A stretch of DNA of 64,000 bases, from positions 1,563,501-1,627,500 of the forward strand of contig JANJXV010000190.1 in assembly GCA_024803745.1 (NCBI GenBank), given 5' to 3'. The notes beneath the pieces are model-generated. The model saw nothing but the letters and a program-made list of their open reading frames with translations, did no database searches and was not told the DNA's origin. Positions within the stretch are counted from its first letter, which is position 1, and every line of letters starts with the position of its first letter. The stretch comes from Megascapheus bottae. Lineage: Eukaryota; Chordata; Mammalia; Rodentia; Geomyidae. Positions 49,964 to 58,877 of the stretch are shown piece by piece. The position numbers and the translations under genes were made by a program.

Positions 49964-51007
49964 CACATAGCTGTGGCACACACATTACTCTGATACGCTG
50001 TGGAATTCCCAGTTTTTATGTGTGACTTCTCCCATTGTTAATTAGTGACGCTCTATTTTTTAATTTTAAATATACATCCAGTCAACAGACCAGTACTTGC
50101 CTGCAGGTCACGAGGTCAGCAAGTGCTAGTTAAGAGATTCAGGTCAGAGGAAAGAGCCAGGACAACCCAAGGTAACCGTTCATCAGGATGCCTTCCAGGA
50201 AAGACAACCTCGAAGAAGCTGGGCCCTGCCACAGAATCTGACACGTGTGTGGGTCTGTGCCAAGTGTGTGCTGCACAGAGAGCCCATGCCACAGAGCTGG
50301 GGGAGACCAGAGAAGACCCTCTCCTCCCCACCTTTCCAGTGCCCCCCTTGAGAATCCAGAATCCCCCAAGTGCCGATAAGCCAAAGATCCAGTTGTGTTT
50401 GATTCTCGTGACGCCTGAATGCTGATGGAAAGTGAAGTGAGCTATTTTGAGTCTCCACGATCCTCCTTCATGTGGAGATGCACACATCTCAAGAAACACC
50501 GCCGATGTGTGCAATTACACTGTGGCGCGGCGGACAGAGGAACAGCACGCTGTACAACGCAAACACGCGACGTGACGCTGTGCCTCTGTCCATATCACTC
50601 TAAAATGTCCCAAGCGTTCCGGATCTGGAAACACGTTTGTCTCCACACATGTCAGAACACGGAGTGGGCCGTATAACCTTCTCAGGGGTCCCAGAGGTGA
50701 CTAACAACATCACTAACTGCCTGGAGGCATCACAGCCCTCCAGACCTGCCACCTGCCTCCAGGGCACTGGAGGCCATGGAGATGGCTGAGTCTCAAGTCC
50801 CAAGGGCAGTCTCCCTTCTTTCCTGTGCTTATGGATAATTCCAAGAAACCTATGTCTTTTCCAAACCTTGGCAAATAGTGATACACAAACTCACACTCCC
50901 TCCCTCCCTCCCCCCATCTGTCCCCCCCGAATTAATGTTTAAAGACTGGTTAGCATCCCCAGGATTCTAAACAATATGTAGATCCTTGAGCAGGACGCAT
51001 CAGAGAT

Positions 51008-51256
51008 TTCCTTCCTTCCTTCCTTCCCTCCCTCCCTCCCTCCGTCCTTCCTTCCCTCCCCTCCCTCCTTCCTTCCCTCCTTCCTTCCTTCCTTCCCTCC
51101 CTCCCTCCTTCCTTCCCTCCTTCCTTCCTTCCCTCCCTCCCTCCCTCCCTCCTTCCCTCCTTCCTTCCTTCCCTCCCTCCCTCCCTCCTTCCTTACTTCC
51201 CTCCCTCCCTCCTTCCTTCCTTCCCTCCTTCCTTCCTTCCTTCTTTCCTTCCTTCC
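51008..51256. repeat. 250-bp CCTT/CCCT polypyrimidine tract
   Basis: A nearly pure pyrimidine strand built of mixed CCTT and CCCT units with a rare G or A. It is the longest microsatellite in the window and lies about 2 kb inside the intron from exon 1. In the sense transcript it would be GGAA/GGGA-rich. Confidence 0.95.
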
Positions 51257-51659
51257 AAGACAGTATACATTTAAGCAAGAGCCCAGAAAATGCCTCTTTC
51301 CTGTAAGCTATCGTGAGGAGCAAACATCTCATTTGTGGAGGAATTAGAGAGTGCAATGAGCGCTGCTTCTGATCATGACAAAGACACAGAAAGAAACATC
51401 TCGTGGAAGATGCGACGCGGAGCCTCAGGCACTCCAAGGCACTCCAAGCCAAGGGGTAGACAGGATGTGAGGCTTGGCAGGAGAGAAGCCCCAGCCAACC
51501 CCGGTGGCAGAGCCCGGGCAGGGTGGCTTGGGGGGCATGGCTTCTTCCATACCTTGTGTTGCCCTCTCTCCCAGCAGCAGCTGCCAGAAAAACAAACAAA
51601 AACCTAGCTCCTTTCCTACTAGGCTTTCCACATCTGCAAGAGATACTGCTCTAAAAGCA

Positions 51660-51750
51660 AAAGACTCTCTCTCCCCCCCTTCCCCCTCCCCCTCCCTCTC
51701 CCTCCCTCCCCCCTCTCCCCCCCCATCTCTCTCTCACACACACACACTTT
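51660..51750. repeat. CT-rich tract plus short CA run
   Basis: A CCCTCTCC-type pyrimidine tract (51660-51734) followed by (AC)n (51735-51748). It lies between the CCTT tract and the 12-bp minisatellite. Confidence 0.88.
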
Positions 51751-51789
51751 ATTATTAAGAGCTCACAGTTTTGCTCCAGGCACCCTTGG

Positions 51790-52415
51790 GGCCCCCTGGG
51801 GACAGCGGGGGACAGCATGGTGGACAGTGGGGGGACAGCAGGGGACAGCGGGGGGACAGCAGGGGGGACAGCATGGTGGACAGTGTGGCGGACAGCGTGG
51901 GGGACAGCGTGGTGGACAGCGGGGGGACAGTGGGGTGGACAGCAGGGTGGACAGCGGGGGACAGCGAGGTGGACAGCGGGGGACAGTGGGAGACAGCGGG
52001 GTGGACAGCGGGGGGACAGCGTGGGGGACAGGGGGGACAGCGGGGGGGGACAGCGGGGTGGACCGGGGGGGGCAGCGGGGGGACAGCAGAGTGGACAGCG
52101 GGGGACAGCGGGGGGGACAGCGTGGTGGACAGCGGGGTGGACAGCGGGGGGGACAGCGTGGTGGACAGCGGGGTGGACAGCGGGGGGGACAGCGTGGTGG
52201 ACAGCGGGGTGGACAGCGGGGGGGACAGCGTGGTGGACAGCGGGGTGGATAGCGGGGGGGACAGCGTGGTGGACAGAGGGGGGACAGCGTGGTGCACAGC
52301 GTGGTGGACAGCGGGGGGACAGCAGGGTGGACAGCGGGGGGACAGCGGGGGGACAGCGGGGGGGACAGCGGGGGGACAGCGGGGAGACAGCGGGGGGGAC
52401 AGCGGGGGACAGCGG
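51790..52415. repeat. Intronic minisatellite of 12-bp units with 36-bp higher-order repeats
   Basis: By eye I count about 51 copies of the core ACAG, nearly all as GGACAGC or GGACAGT. The basic unit is GGACAGCGKGGK (10-13 bp in degenerate parts). In the middle the landmark CGTGGTGG falls at 52121, 52157, 52193, 52229 and 52265. This is an exact 36-bp period made of three 12-bp variants (ending TGGT, GGGT and GGGG). Such regularity suggests recent expansion. The array starts about 865 bp inside the first intron. Its plus strand is G-rich, so the nascent TMEM132C transcript would be C-rich. Since 12 and 36 are multiples of three, several frames stay open. Confidence 0.92.
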
Positions 52416-53278
52416 TGAGCAGGGCTCTGGCCCCGGCTGCCGTGCGGGTCGCAGCCTCTCTGCGGGGCTGTGAGGTCGCGCCGCCCTCTCTGCCCTGTCC
52501 ACGACCACCTGGCGCCCAGGAACCCAGCCCCGAGGAGCCGCGGGGCGTGGGGAGCAGCCGCCCGGCCGGGCCGTCGGGGCGGGGTTCGCGCTCGGGAACT
52601 AAACCGACGGCACACGGGGTCCCCGCCCGCCGGCCGCCCGGGGGAGGGCGATCCCGCGGTCCGCGGCTCCTCCACCCACTTCGGGAAGCAGCCCCGCGCC
52701 CCCGTCTTGGAGCACCGTCCCGCAACTTGTGTCTCCGAAGGCGTCCCCGGCGCGGCCGGGAGGTTTCCGGGCTGCCCCCGCACGCCAGCGCGGCCGGTGC
52801 CCCGGGGCCGGCGGCCCGGCGCCCTCCGCCGCGGGCCGCGGGTTCGGGACCCTCCCCGCCTCTCCCGCCGCCCGGGCCCGCGCGGGCAGGTGCCCCGTGA
52901 GGACCGCTCCAGGGCCCGGGCGCCCGCCCCGCCCCGCCGAGTCCCGGGCTCTCCACCCCTGTGGCCGGGGAGAAGGGCGCAGGGGCCAGGTCTCCCCTCC
53001 CGACCCCGGCCCCGGGGCGCCCCGCGGAGCGCCCGGCCACACCGCTCCTCTCCCCGGAGCGCGGCGAGGCAGGCGAGGCTGGGGTCGCGGACGGCCCGGC
53101 GGGGCCGCCGCCTCCGAGGACCGGGCCCCTCCGCGCGCCCGGCCTCTCCGCGCCCCGCGTCCAGGGTCCCCACGCGGACCCCGGGTCTCCACGCGCATCC
53201 GCGTCCTCCCTCTCCCCGGCTCCCGAGCCGCCCGCCGCCCGCCGCCGACGGCCCTCGGCGCGCCGCGCCCCGGTTCTT

Positions 53279-53284
53279 ACCTTT
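53279..53284 (-). other. Splice donor of the first coding exon
   Basis: On the minus strand the sequence reads AAAG|GTAAGAAC. It matches the U1 consensus at every position from -2 to +6 except the last base. This site, not the next stop codon, ends the coding exon, although the reading frame stays open far into the intron. Confidence 0.8.
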
Positions 53285-53365
53285 GCCCAGCAGCGCGCCC
53301 AGCACCAGGCTCAGCGCCCCGCACAGCGGCGCCGCCGGCCCGGGGGCCGCGCCCTCCGCGCGCAT
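53281..53365 (-). CDS. Tmem132c: TMEM132C first coding exon (signal peptide), partial gene
   Basis: This exon encodes 28 residues, starting MRAEGAAPGPAAPLCGALSL and ending LLGALLGK, plus the first base (G) of codon 29. It looks like a cleavable signal peptide with a hydrophobic core at about residues 13-25. I recognise it from memory as the N-terminus of TMEM132C, a single-pass type I membrane protein of the TMEM132 family (cadherin- and Ig-like ectodomain, neural expression). The family fits in two ways: first exons end after a lysine in phase 1, and the next residue in the paralogues is valine (GTN), which the final G allows. The donor at 53280 reads AAAG|GTAAGA, a near-perfect consensus. 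An in-frame TGA at 53383-53381 lies 15 nt upstream, so this ATG is the first possible start in its frame; A at -3 gives a good Kozak context. The large second exon is not in the window. The C/D/E paralogue assignment rests on memory of the N-terminus. Confidence 0.8.
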
Positions 53366-53380
53366 CCTGCTCCCGGCCGC

Positions 53381-53443
53381 TCACGCAGCCCGCCGCCAGC
53401 CCCGGGCGCAGCGCCCGTCCGCCGTCCGCGCCGGCTGCCCCAT
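53381..53443 (-). promoter_or_regulatory. Candidate upstream ORF in the 5' leader
   Basis: An ATG at 53443-53441 in the context GGCATGG (purine at -3, G at +4) opens a 20-codon ORF. It ends at the TGA 15 nt before the main start, in the same frame. If transcription starts to the right of 53443, ribosomes would meet this strong-context start first and would have to reinitiate or leaky-scan to make TMEM132C. The peptide is arginine/alanine rich and matches nothing I know. The start site is unmapped, so presence in the mRNA is inferred. Confidence 0.45.
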
Positions 53444-53579
53444 GCCGGGGCGACCTCGCCGCCTCTCCGCCGCCCCCGCCGCGCCTCCGCGTCCGCGCCG
53501 GGCTCCCGCGGCTCGCGCGCCGGCCGCTGCGCGCGCTCCGACCCGACAACTTTTCTCCAGCTGCCGCTGCAGCCGCAGC

Positions 53580-54330
53580 TGCTTCCCGCCAGGCCCCGCC
53601 TGCGCCCCGGCTAGGCCACGCCCCGCTCTGCCCAGCCTGCCCCCTTCCGTCCCGCCAGGCCCCGCCTCCGCCCCGGCTAGGCCACGCCCCGCTCTGCCCA
53701 GCCTGCCCCCTTCCGTCCCGCCAGGCCCCGCCTCCGCCCCGGCTAGGCCACGCCCCGCTCTGCCCACCGCCTGCCCCCCCACCGTCCCGCCAGGCCCCGC
53801 CTCCTCCCCGGCTAGGCCACGCCCCGCTCTGCCCAGCCTGCCCCCTTCCGTCCCACCAGGCCCCGCCTCCGCCCCGGCTAGGCCACGCCCCGCTCTGCCC
53901 ACCGCCTGCCCCCACCGTCCCGCCAGGCCCCGTCCTAGGATCCGGCTAGGCCCCGCCTCTGCCCCGGCTAGGCCACGCCCCGCTCTGCCCAGCCTGCCCC
54001 CACCGTCCCGCCAGGCTCCGCCTCTGCCCCGGCTAGGCCATGCCCCCACCCTCCAAGGCCACGCCCCACTCTGCCCAGCCTGCCCCCACCGTCCCGCCAG
54101 GCCCCGCCCCGGGCCCGCCAAGGCCCCGCCTCCGCCCCGCCAAGGCCACGCCCCGCTCTGCCCAGCCTGCCTCCACCGTCCCGCCAGGCCCCGCCTCCGC
54201 CCCGGCTAGGCCCCGCCTCCGCCCTCCAAGGCCACGCCCCGCTCTGCCCAGCCTGCCCCCATCGTCCCACCAGGCCCCGCCCCGGGTCCCAGCTAGGCCA
54301 CGCCCCGCTATGCCCAACTCTGCTCCCTGT
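53580..54330. repeat. Promoter-proximal minisatellite, 66- to 90-bp units of GC boxes and CACGCCC motifs
   Basis: About eleven units run head to tail. The recurring landmark GCTCTGCCC (or a one-base variant) is at 53625, 53691, 53757, 53826, 53892, 53982, 54068, 54156, 54241 and 54307. That gives spacings of 66, 66, 69, 66, 90, 86, 88, 85 and 66. The longer units carry an extra copy of a roughly 20-bp sub-block (GGCTAGGCCCCGCCTC). Each unit holds GCCCCGCCTC and CCGCCCC (Sp1-type GC boxes) and GGCCACGCCCC (KLF/EGR-like). The plus strand is strongly C-rich, so the TMEM132C coding strand is G-rich. The array lies roughly 215-965 bp upstream of the start codon. Reading frames that run through it are by-products of composition. 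Confidence 0.9.
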
Positions 54331-54835
54331 CTGCTCCGCCCCTCCTGCCCCGCCCCGTACAGGCCTCACCCTCCAGCAGGCTAGGCCCGCCCCCTGTCCT
54401 CCGGCCCCGCCCACCTTCATTTTGGCCCCGCCCCCTTCGTTCTCTTCCCCTCTCACCCTGCCCCCCCCAGCCCTAGACGCCTAGACAGAAGGAAGGGCAG
54501 CAGGATCAGCGGACCACAGGGGGCCCAGAGGAGGGGCCCGAGGGAGGGGCACCCCACTTCCTGACAGCAGTGGGTGGAGGCAACCTGGCACCCCAGGGTC
54601 GTCAGGGGCCGGGCACCCTGCTTCATGCCGGGGCCAGGGGGAGGTGTGAGGACCAAGCCCTCCGCGGGCCTGTGTGCCTGGGACTGGATGGGCCCCAGGC
54701 CACCCACCCCGGGGGACCGGGAGGGATGGAGGGAGGGAGAGACCACCCACCCAGAGGGGACCTGGAGGGAGGAAGGGAGGGATGGGCCACCCACGGGGGG
54801 GTGATGGGGGACTGAAAGTGAGGGATATACCAGGA

Positions 54836-54898
54836 GGGAGGGATCAGGAGGGATGGACCAGGAGGGATGGACCAGGAGGGATGGACCAGGAGGGACGG
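54836..54898. repeat. 14-bp tandem repeat in GA-rich DNA
   Basis: About four copies of GGACCAGGAGGGAT lie in a longer GGGA-rich stretch (54715-54900) upstream of the promoter array. Confidence 0.8.
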
Positions 54899-55129
54899 GC
54901 CCTCAAGTCTGAAGCCTGGCAGCGAGGTAGCTCCTCACCTGCCTCAGCTCCCGTGGACATCTTCCTGAAGCCAGGCTGTATTTATCTTGCCTTAAAGTCA
55001 CAGGGAATAAAGTTTTTCACATAAGTGTTTCTACCTCCACCATGGAGGAAAAACACAACAGTGTCCTATTGTTACTGGGCAGGAACCTGGGGCCACTTCA
55101 CCCTTCCTCTCTCCTGTTCTGTAGTAAGA

Positions 55130-55208
55130 ACGCACATGCACACACACATACACACAGGCACGCACATGCAAACACACGCATGCACGCACGCACACACAGG
55201 CATGCACA

Positions 55209-55247
<39 letters not shown>
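55130..55247. repeat. CA-rich microsatellite, upstream flank
   Basis: An impure CA/CG/CATG-containing stretch ending in a pure (AC)n run at 55213-55247. Confidence 0.9.
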
Positions 55248-55249
<2 letters not shown>

Positions 55250-56067
55250 TGTCCCTGTCCCCCTCTGCTTTGCAGGCTCATAAATTATCCCTCCTTTCTA
55301 CACCATCTCTTTCCTTTAGGCACAGACCTTCAAACTGACAAGCCAAAGGGACTCTGTGGCACAAAACATTTGGAGCAGGAGGAGGAACACAAGTCACACA
55401 CAAAGTAACAGAGCTTCAAAACGAGGAGAAACAACGGGGAGACCAACAGGGAGACCCATCCTCAATCAGGGAGCCCCTGTCCACCAGGCCTCAGCCTGGA
55501 GAGCAAGGCACCCAGAGGCCGGGAGGCCCACCCGTCCTTCCCCAAGCCTTCAGAGCAGACACCAGGAGACCCGGGCCGAGAAAGCGTCCCTTCTGTGAAG
55601 CTCTAGAAGGGCATGGCCTTCACAAACTCAGTCGAACACACAAGGAACCCTGGACGATTTATCTTGCTTAGGGAAATCCACAAGAATGGAGGTGACCTTT
55701 GAAGTTCGCGGGCTAATAAAGTTTTTCTGTACCTATTTTTTTTTACGGTCATGTATTATTTAACCTCACACTCATTAATTCCTTAACTTAAACTGCTTCC
55801 AGATGCTTTGATGAATTTCCTGAGGACCATCAGAGAACAATAATTTCCTCAAAGGCCAGAACACCATTTCCCCAAGGGCTATTGACACATGGAGACCATT
55901 ACAGGGCTTTGCAGAAAGGAGAGTCACAGAGGAGACCTGCCCCAGCGCCAGCCCTCGGTGCAGCCACAGGTTTCCATGGTGTTCAGTTTTAAAATGTAAA
56001 TTGTTGATATTGTATAAAATGAAAGGCGAGACTTGTTATTTTGCCTTTTTAATTTCTGGCAGCTTCT

Positions 56068-56070
<3 letters not shown>

Positions 56071-56113
<43 letters not shown>

Positions 56114-56123
56114 CGCACGCACG
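56071..56123. repeat. CA microsatellite
   Basis: (AC)n of about 36 bp followed by ACGC-interrupted copies. Confidence 0.92.
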
Positions 56124-56834
56124 TTACTGAGGACATGAATGAAAGGGCTATACATTGACCTCAGAAAACAACCATGGTTTTCCTACAACTCAAACATCAA
56201 ATCTGGACTATGGAGCTTGCTAATAGAAACAACAACAACAAAAAATAAACAATGGAAGGAGGGAAGAAAAGTGTACCTTTAGATCTATTGACACCCTGTT
56301 TACGGTAATCTTCAGAGCAACACTAAGGGAGAATGCCAGCATTGCCAGTCTGCTGGCTTTTCATGCACTCATCCAGTCATTCAACCAGCATTTGTCACCT
56401 GCTCACGATTTCCCAGCCGATTTCAAGGTTTTGTCAGACCAAAGTCCAGATCCTCCCCACGGAGGAGGGGTCACTGGAGATGTGCAGGGTGCCCGCCCTG
56501 GCGTCCGTGGTGTGGATGGCAGTAAAGTCTGAGGACAATGTTTGGTTCTGGAGTGCAGCTTTGGGGGTACAGGGGAGACGGAGAGGACCAGGTGGGTTTC
56601 TGGAGAGGAGGTTTCCATGCAGAGGAAACCTGGGTGCAAAAATGGTGTCTCTTCTGGAAGACCACAGGGCTGCTGGTAGGACATGTCCTGCAGGGGTGGC
56701 AGAGGAAGCCAGGGACGAGTGGGTGACCCCGGCCTCCCTGGGCCACGGCCTGGCTGTGGTACAGTGGGGGGGGGGCAGGGTGAAATATATCCCTCCTCAC
56801 TCTCCACTTTGCACCATCCCAAAATAACAAAGCA

Positions 56835-57015
56835 GCCAAAGGCTCACACCTGAGGGTCGTGGTTCAAAGCCAGCCCTGGCAGGAAAAGTCTGTGAAACTC
56901 TTATGTCCAATGAATCACACACACATACAAACCCTCTGAAGGGGGAACAACCTTGAGGAGAGAAAAAGCCAAGCAAGAGTGCCTCGCCCTGATTGGAGCC
57001 CAGTGCCAGTATGTG
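56835..57015 (+). mobile_element. Dimeric SINE, plus strand, diverged
   Basis: 'gtggttcaaagccagccctg', 'gtgaaactcttatgtccaat' and 'aaccttgaggagagaaaaag' are present in order, and the left edge is truncated. Confidence 0.6.
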
Positions 57016-57174
57016 CACAGGCACACAGGCACGCTCAGAGTTCTGTACACACTCCTGCTTCCTTCCCACCCCTCTGCTCGTGGAAGGCCACGTCTGGCTC
57101 ACTTTGCTCTCCACTCCCGGCAGACAACAAGAGCATGAACAAAAGATAAACCTACCTCATGAATAAATATCGCG

Positions 57175-57425
57175 AATCCATAGATTATTATCCCCATTTC
57201 ACTAATGAGGAGATTGCGACTCGCACACTTGAGCTCATTTAGTCAGCAGTAGTGATGGTGATATAACAATTAGCATTTATTAGGTACTTGCTAATTGCTA
57301 AATAATTCCACTAACCACCCTGTGGGTATACATTTGTGCTTCCTTCAGTTTAGAGATATGACACCTGAAGTCAAAGGGTTGGTGTGGCTTGTTCAAAGTC
57401 ACTGGGCTGGCTCAAGGTCATTCAG
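57175..57425 (-). mobile_element. MIR SINE fragment(s), reverse orientation
   Basis: 'ttattatccccatttcactaatgaggagattg' and, further on, 'gcatttattaggtacttgct' with 'agtttagagatatgac' and 'caaagtcactgggctgg' match an inverted MIR, including its conserved core. Two overlapping or rearranged copies may be present, since the 'ccccattt' block precedes the 'tttattaggtact' block. MIR is an ancient mammalian element. Confidence 0.7.
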
Positions 57426-58397
57426 CGGGGAAGGTGGGGTTGCTGGGCCTGACGTGGACAGCCTGGCCTCGGCCCCATGGTCACCATCTTCCATTAGGCT
57501 GGCCCGTGTCCTGTCCCAGCACATTCGGGGGCGTGCTCTGCACGTGTGCTCACAACAGCAGGTGGGTGGGTGACCTCGCTGGGGTCTCGCTGGCTGCATC
57601 ATGATTTGTGCAATGCTTCATCTGCTAGAATTGTCTATTTTGAACAAATTGTGCAGAATGCTTGTCCTGGGACATCACTTTGCCAGAAGCCCCAACTCTT
57701 GACCTGCCCTGCACTGTGTGTGCCACCAACCTACGCCTGTCCTTGCAAAAGCTCAGCTCATGTCCCCCTGGAAGGACCCTGGACCACTGACTGTTCTCCA
57801 AGCAACACACAGCGTCTCTGTGTCTTCTCAGCCAGCACCCCACTATCCTTTCCCCAGGCACAGCCCAGAGCCCACACAGACCCCAGAGCACACCTGACCC
57901 CCACCCAGTAATACAGGGCCCACCATCCTGGGCTCCTGTGCAGAAGCAGCATTTGAGCTCAGGTTTCAGGATGGTTGGGGAGACCGTGAGGATGCAGGGG
58001 GGCTGGGAAGGAGGGCAGAAGGAAGGAGAGTTTGCCCCAGCCCATCCCATCCATCTCAGAGAGCCAAACGCAGCTAACTCCCGGGCAGTGTGTGTCCGAG
58101 GTGCTGTGGTCTAGTCACGGTGTTGATCTCAGCCTTGTCACCGCTAGGTCTTTGGTTTGGATTTGCTCTATTTAGAGCCATTGCTCATCATCAGCTAAAA
58201 ATTGAATGGTTTGGGGAAAATCACTCAATTCAGAGAACGCCCGACGCTGCTCTGAACTCTCCACCCTTGGGATGCGACACCCGCCGACATCCTGTTCCTT
58301 GGACACTGAAGATAACACAAAGCCCGTGCCCTTCATGTAGGTGAGAAATTAGCTTTGCTCTAAACTGGCTCCGGCCAGCGGGCGGTTGCAGGGCTCG

Positions 58398-58412
58398 AGC
58401 GCCCCCTGGTGG
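58398..58412 (-). promoter_or_regulatory. Close match to the CTCF core motif
   Basis: On the minus strand this reads CCACCAGGGGGCGCT, matching the CTCF consensus (CCASYAGRKGGCRS) at every core position. It lies about 5 kb upstream of the TMEM132C start and points left, toward the promoter. Binding is inferred; the motif itself is plain in the sequence. Confidence 0.65.
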
Positions 58413-58865
58413 TGGCGATTGCCGGCCTCTTCTGGCAGAGGAAAAGAAGGACAGCTCAGATTCCCCGGTATTTGCAGTGAGTGACAAGTCAGGGGAAGGC
58501 CACTTGGCTCAGCCAAGCTCCCACCTTCTCCAGGAGACACCAAACCAGCCGCCACTGGCCCCCTTCCTCTGCCTCGGGGGTCTGGTGGAGCGTGACCTGG
58601 GGCGGATATGGTGCGGGGACATGGCAGCTCAGGATGCGGCGTGTCCTCGTGGAGAGCTGGGGGGATTCGGGCTGAGGATGGAGAGGATGGGGACAAGTCT
58701 GTGGGGGAAGGCGTGGGAGGTTTGCCTGCCTCAGCATGACAGAGGGCATTAGACCCCTCCCCGCTAGGTGGCCGTGTTACTGACAGGCTGTGCCAAGCCT
58801 GGAGGGGGTAAGCGAGACCACAAGGGCAGATGTCTGCTGTCAGCCGGGGAGGGGGGAGCTGAGAG

Positions 58866-58877
58866 CCAGAAGGGGGC
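58866..58877 (+). promoter_or_regulatory. Second, weaker CTCF-like motif
   Basis: CCAGAAGGGGGC differs from the CTCF core at one position (A where C/T is usual). It sits 450 bp from the stronger site and faces the opposite way, so the two point away from each other. Confidence 0.3.

Larger units (their letters stand above)
1..53280 (-). other. TMEM132C first intron, 5' portion
   Basis: Everything left of the exon 1 donor is inferred to be intron. The second exon of TMEM132 family genes is large and encodes a recognisable ectodomain start; no translation in the window resembles it. I searched the long reading frames on both strands for other gene families and recognised none. Open frames above 100 codons fall in tandem repeats or the GC-rich island. 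Long first introns holding regulatory elements are usual for this family. Confidence 0.72.
52425..53600 (-). promoter_or_regulatory. CpG-island promoter of TMEM132C
   Basis: This is by far the most CpG-dense block in the window. CG dinucleotides occur every few bases, against a CpG-poor background on both sides. It covers the start codon, the presumed 5' leader and about 850 bp of the first intron. Just upstream of the ATG on the minus strand is a GC-box-like run (GGCGGGGGCGGCGGAGAGGC, about 53485-53466). I see no TATA box at a sensible distance, which is usual for such promoters and implies dispersed start sites. The island merges on the right with the 66-bp GC-rich tandem array. Confidence 0.8.

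Noticed and set aside
51771..52473. Plus-strand Gly/Gln/Trp/Thr-rich frames of 140-220 codons
   Set aside because: They are translations of the 12-bp minisatellite.
52470..54209. 579-codon plus-strand reading frame over the CpG island and the 66-bp array
   Set aside because: It is Pro/Arg/Ala-rich low-complexity sequence caused by GC content and the repeat, antisense to a good exon, with no domain or splice logic.
54996..55012. AATAAA in GGGAATAAAGTTTTTC as a gene end upstream of TMEM132C
   Set aside because: A lone hexamer without an upstream exon or a clear downstream GT-rich element is not enough.
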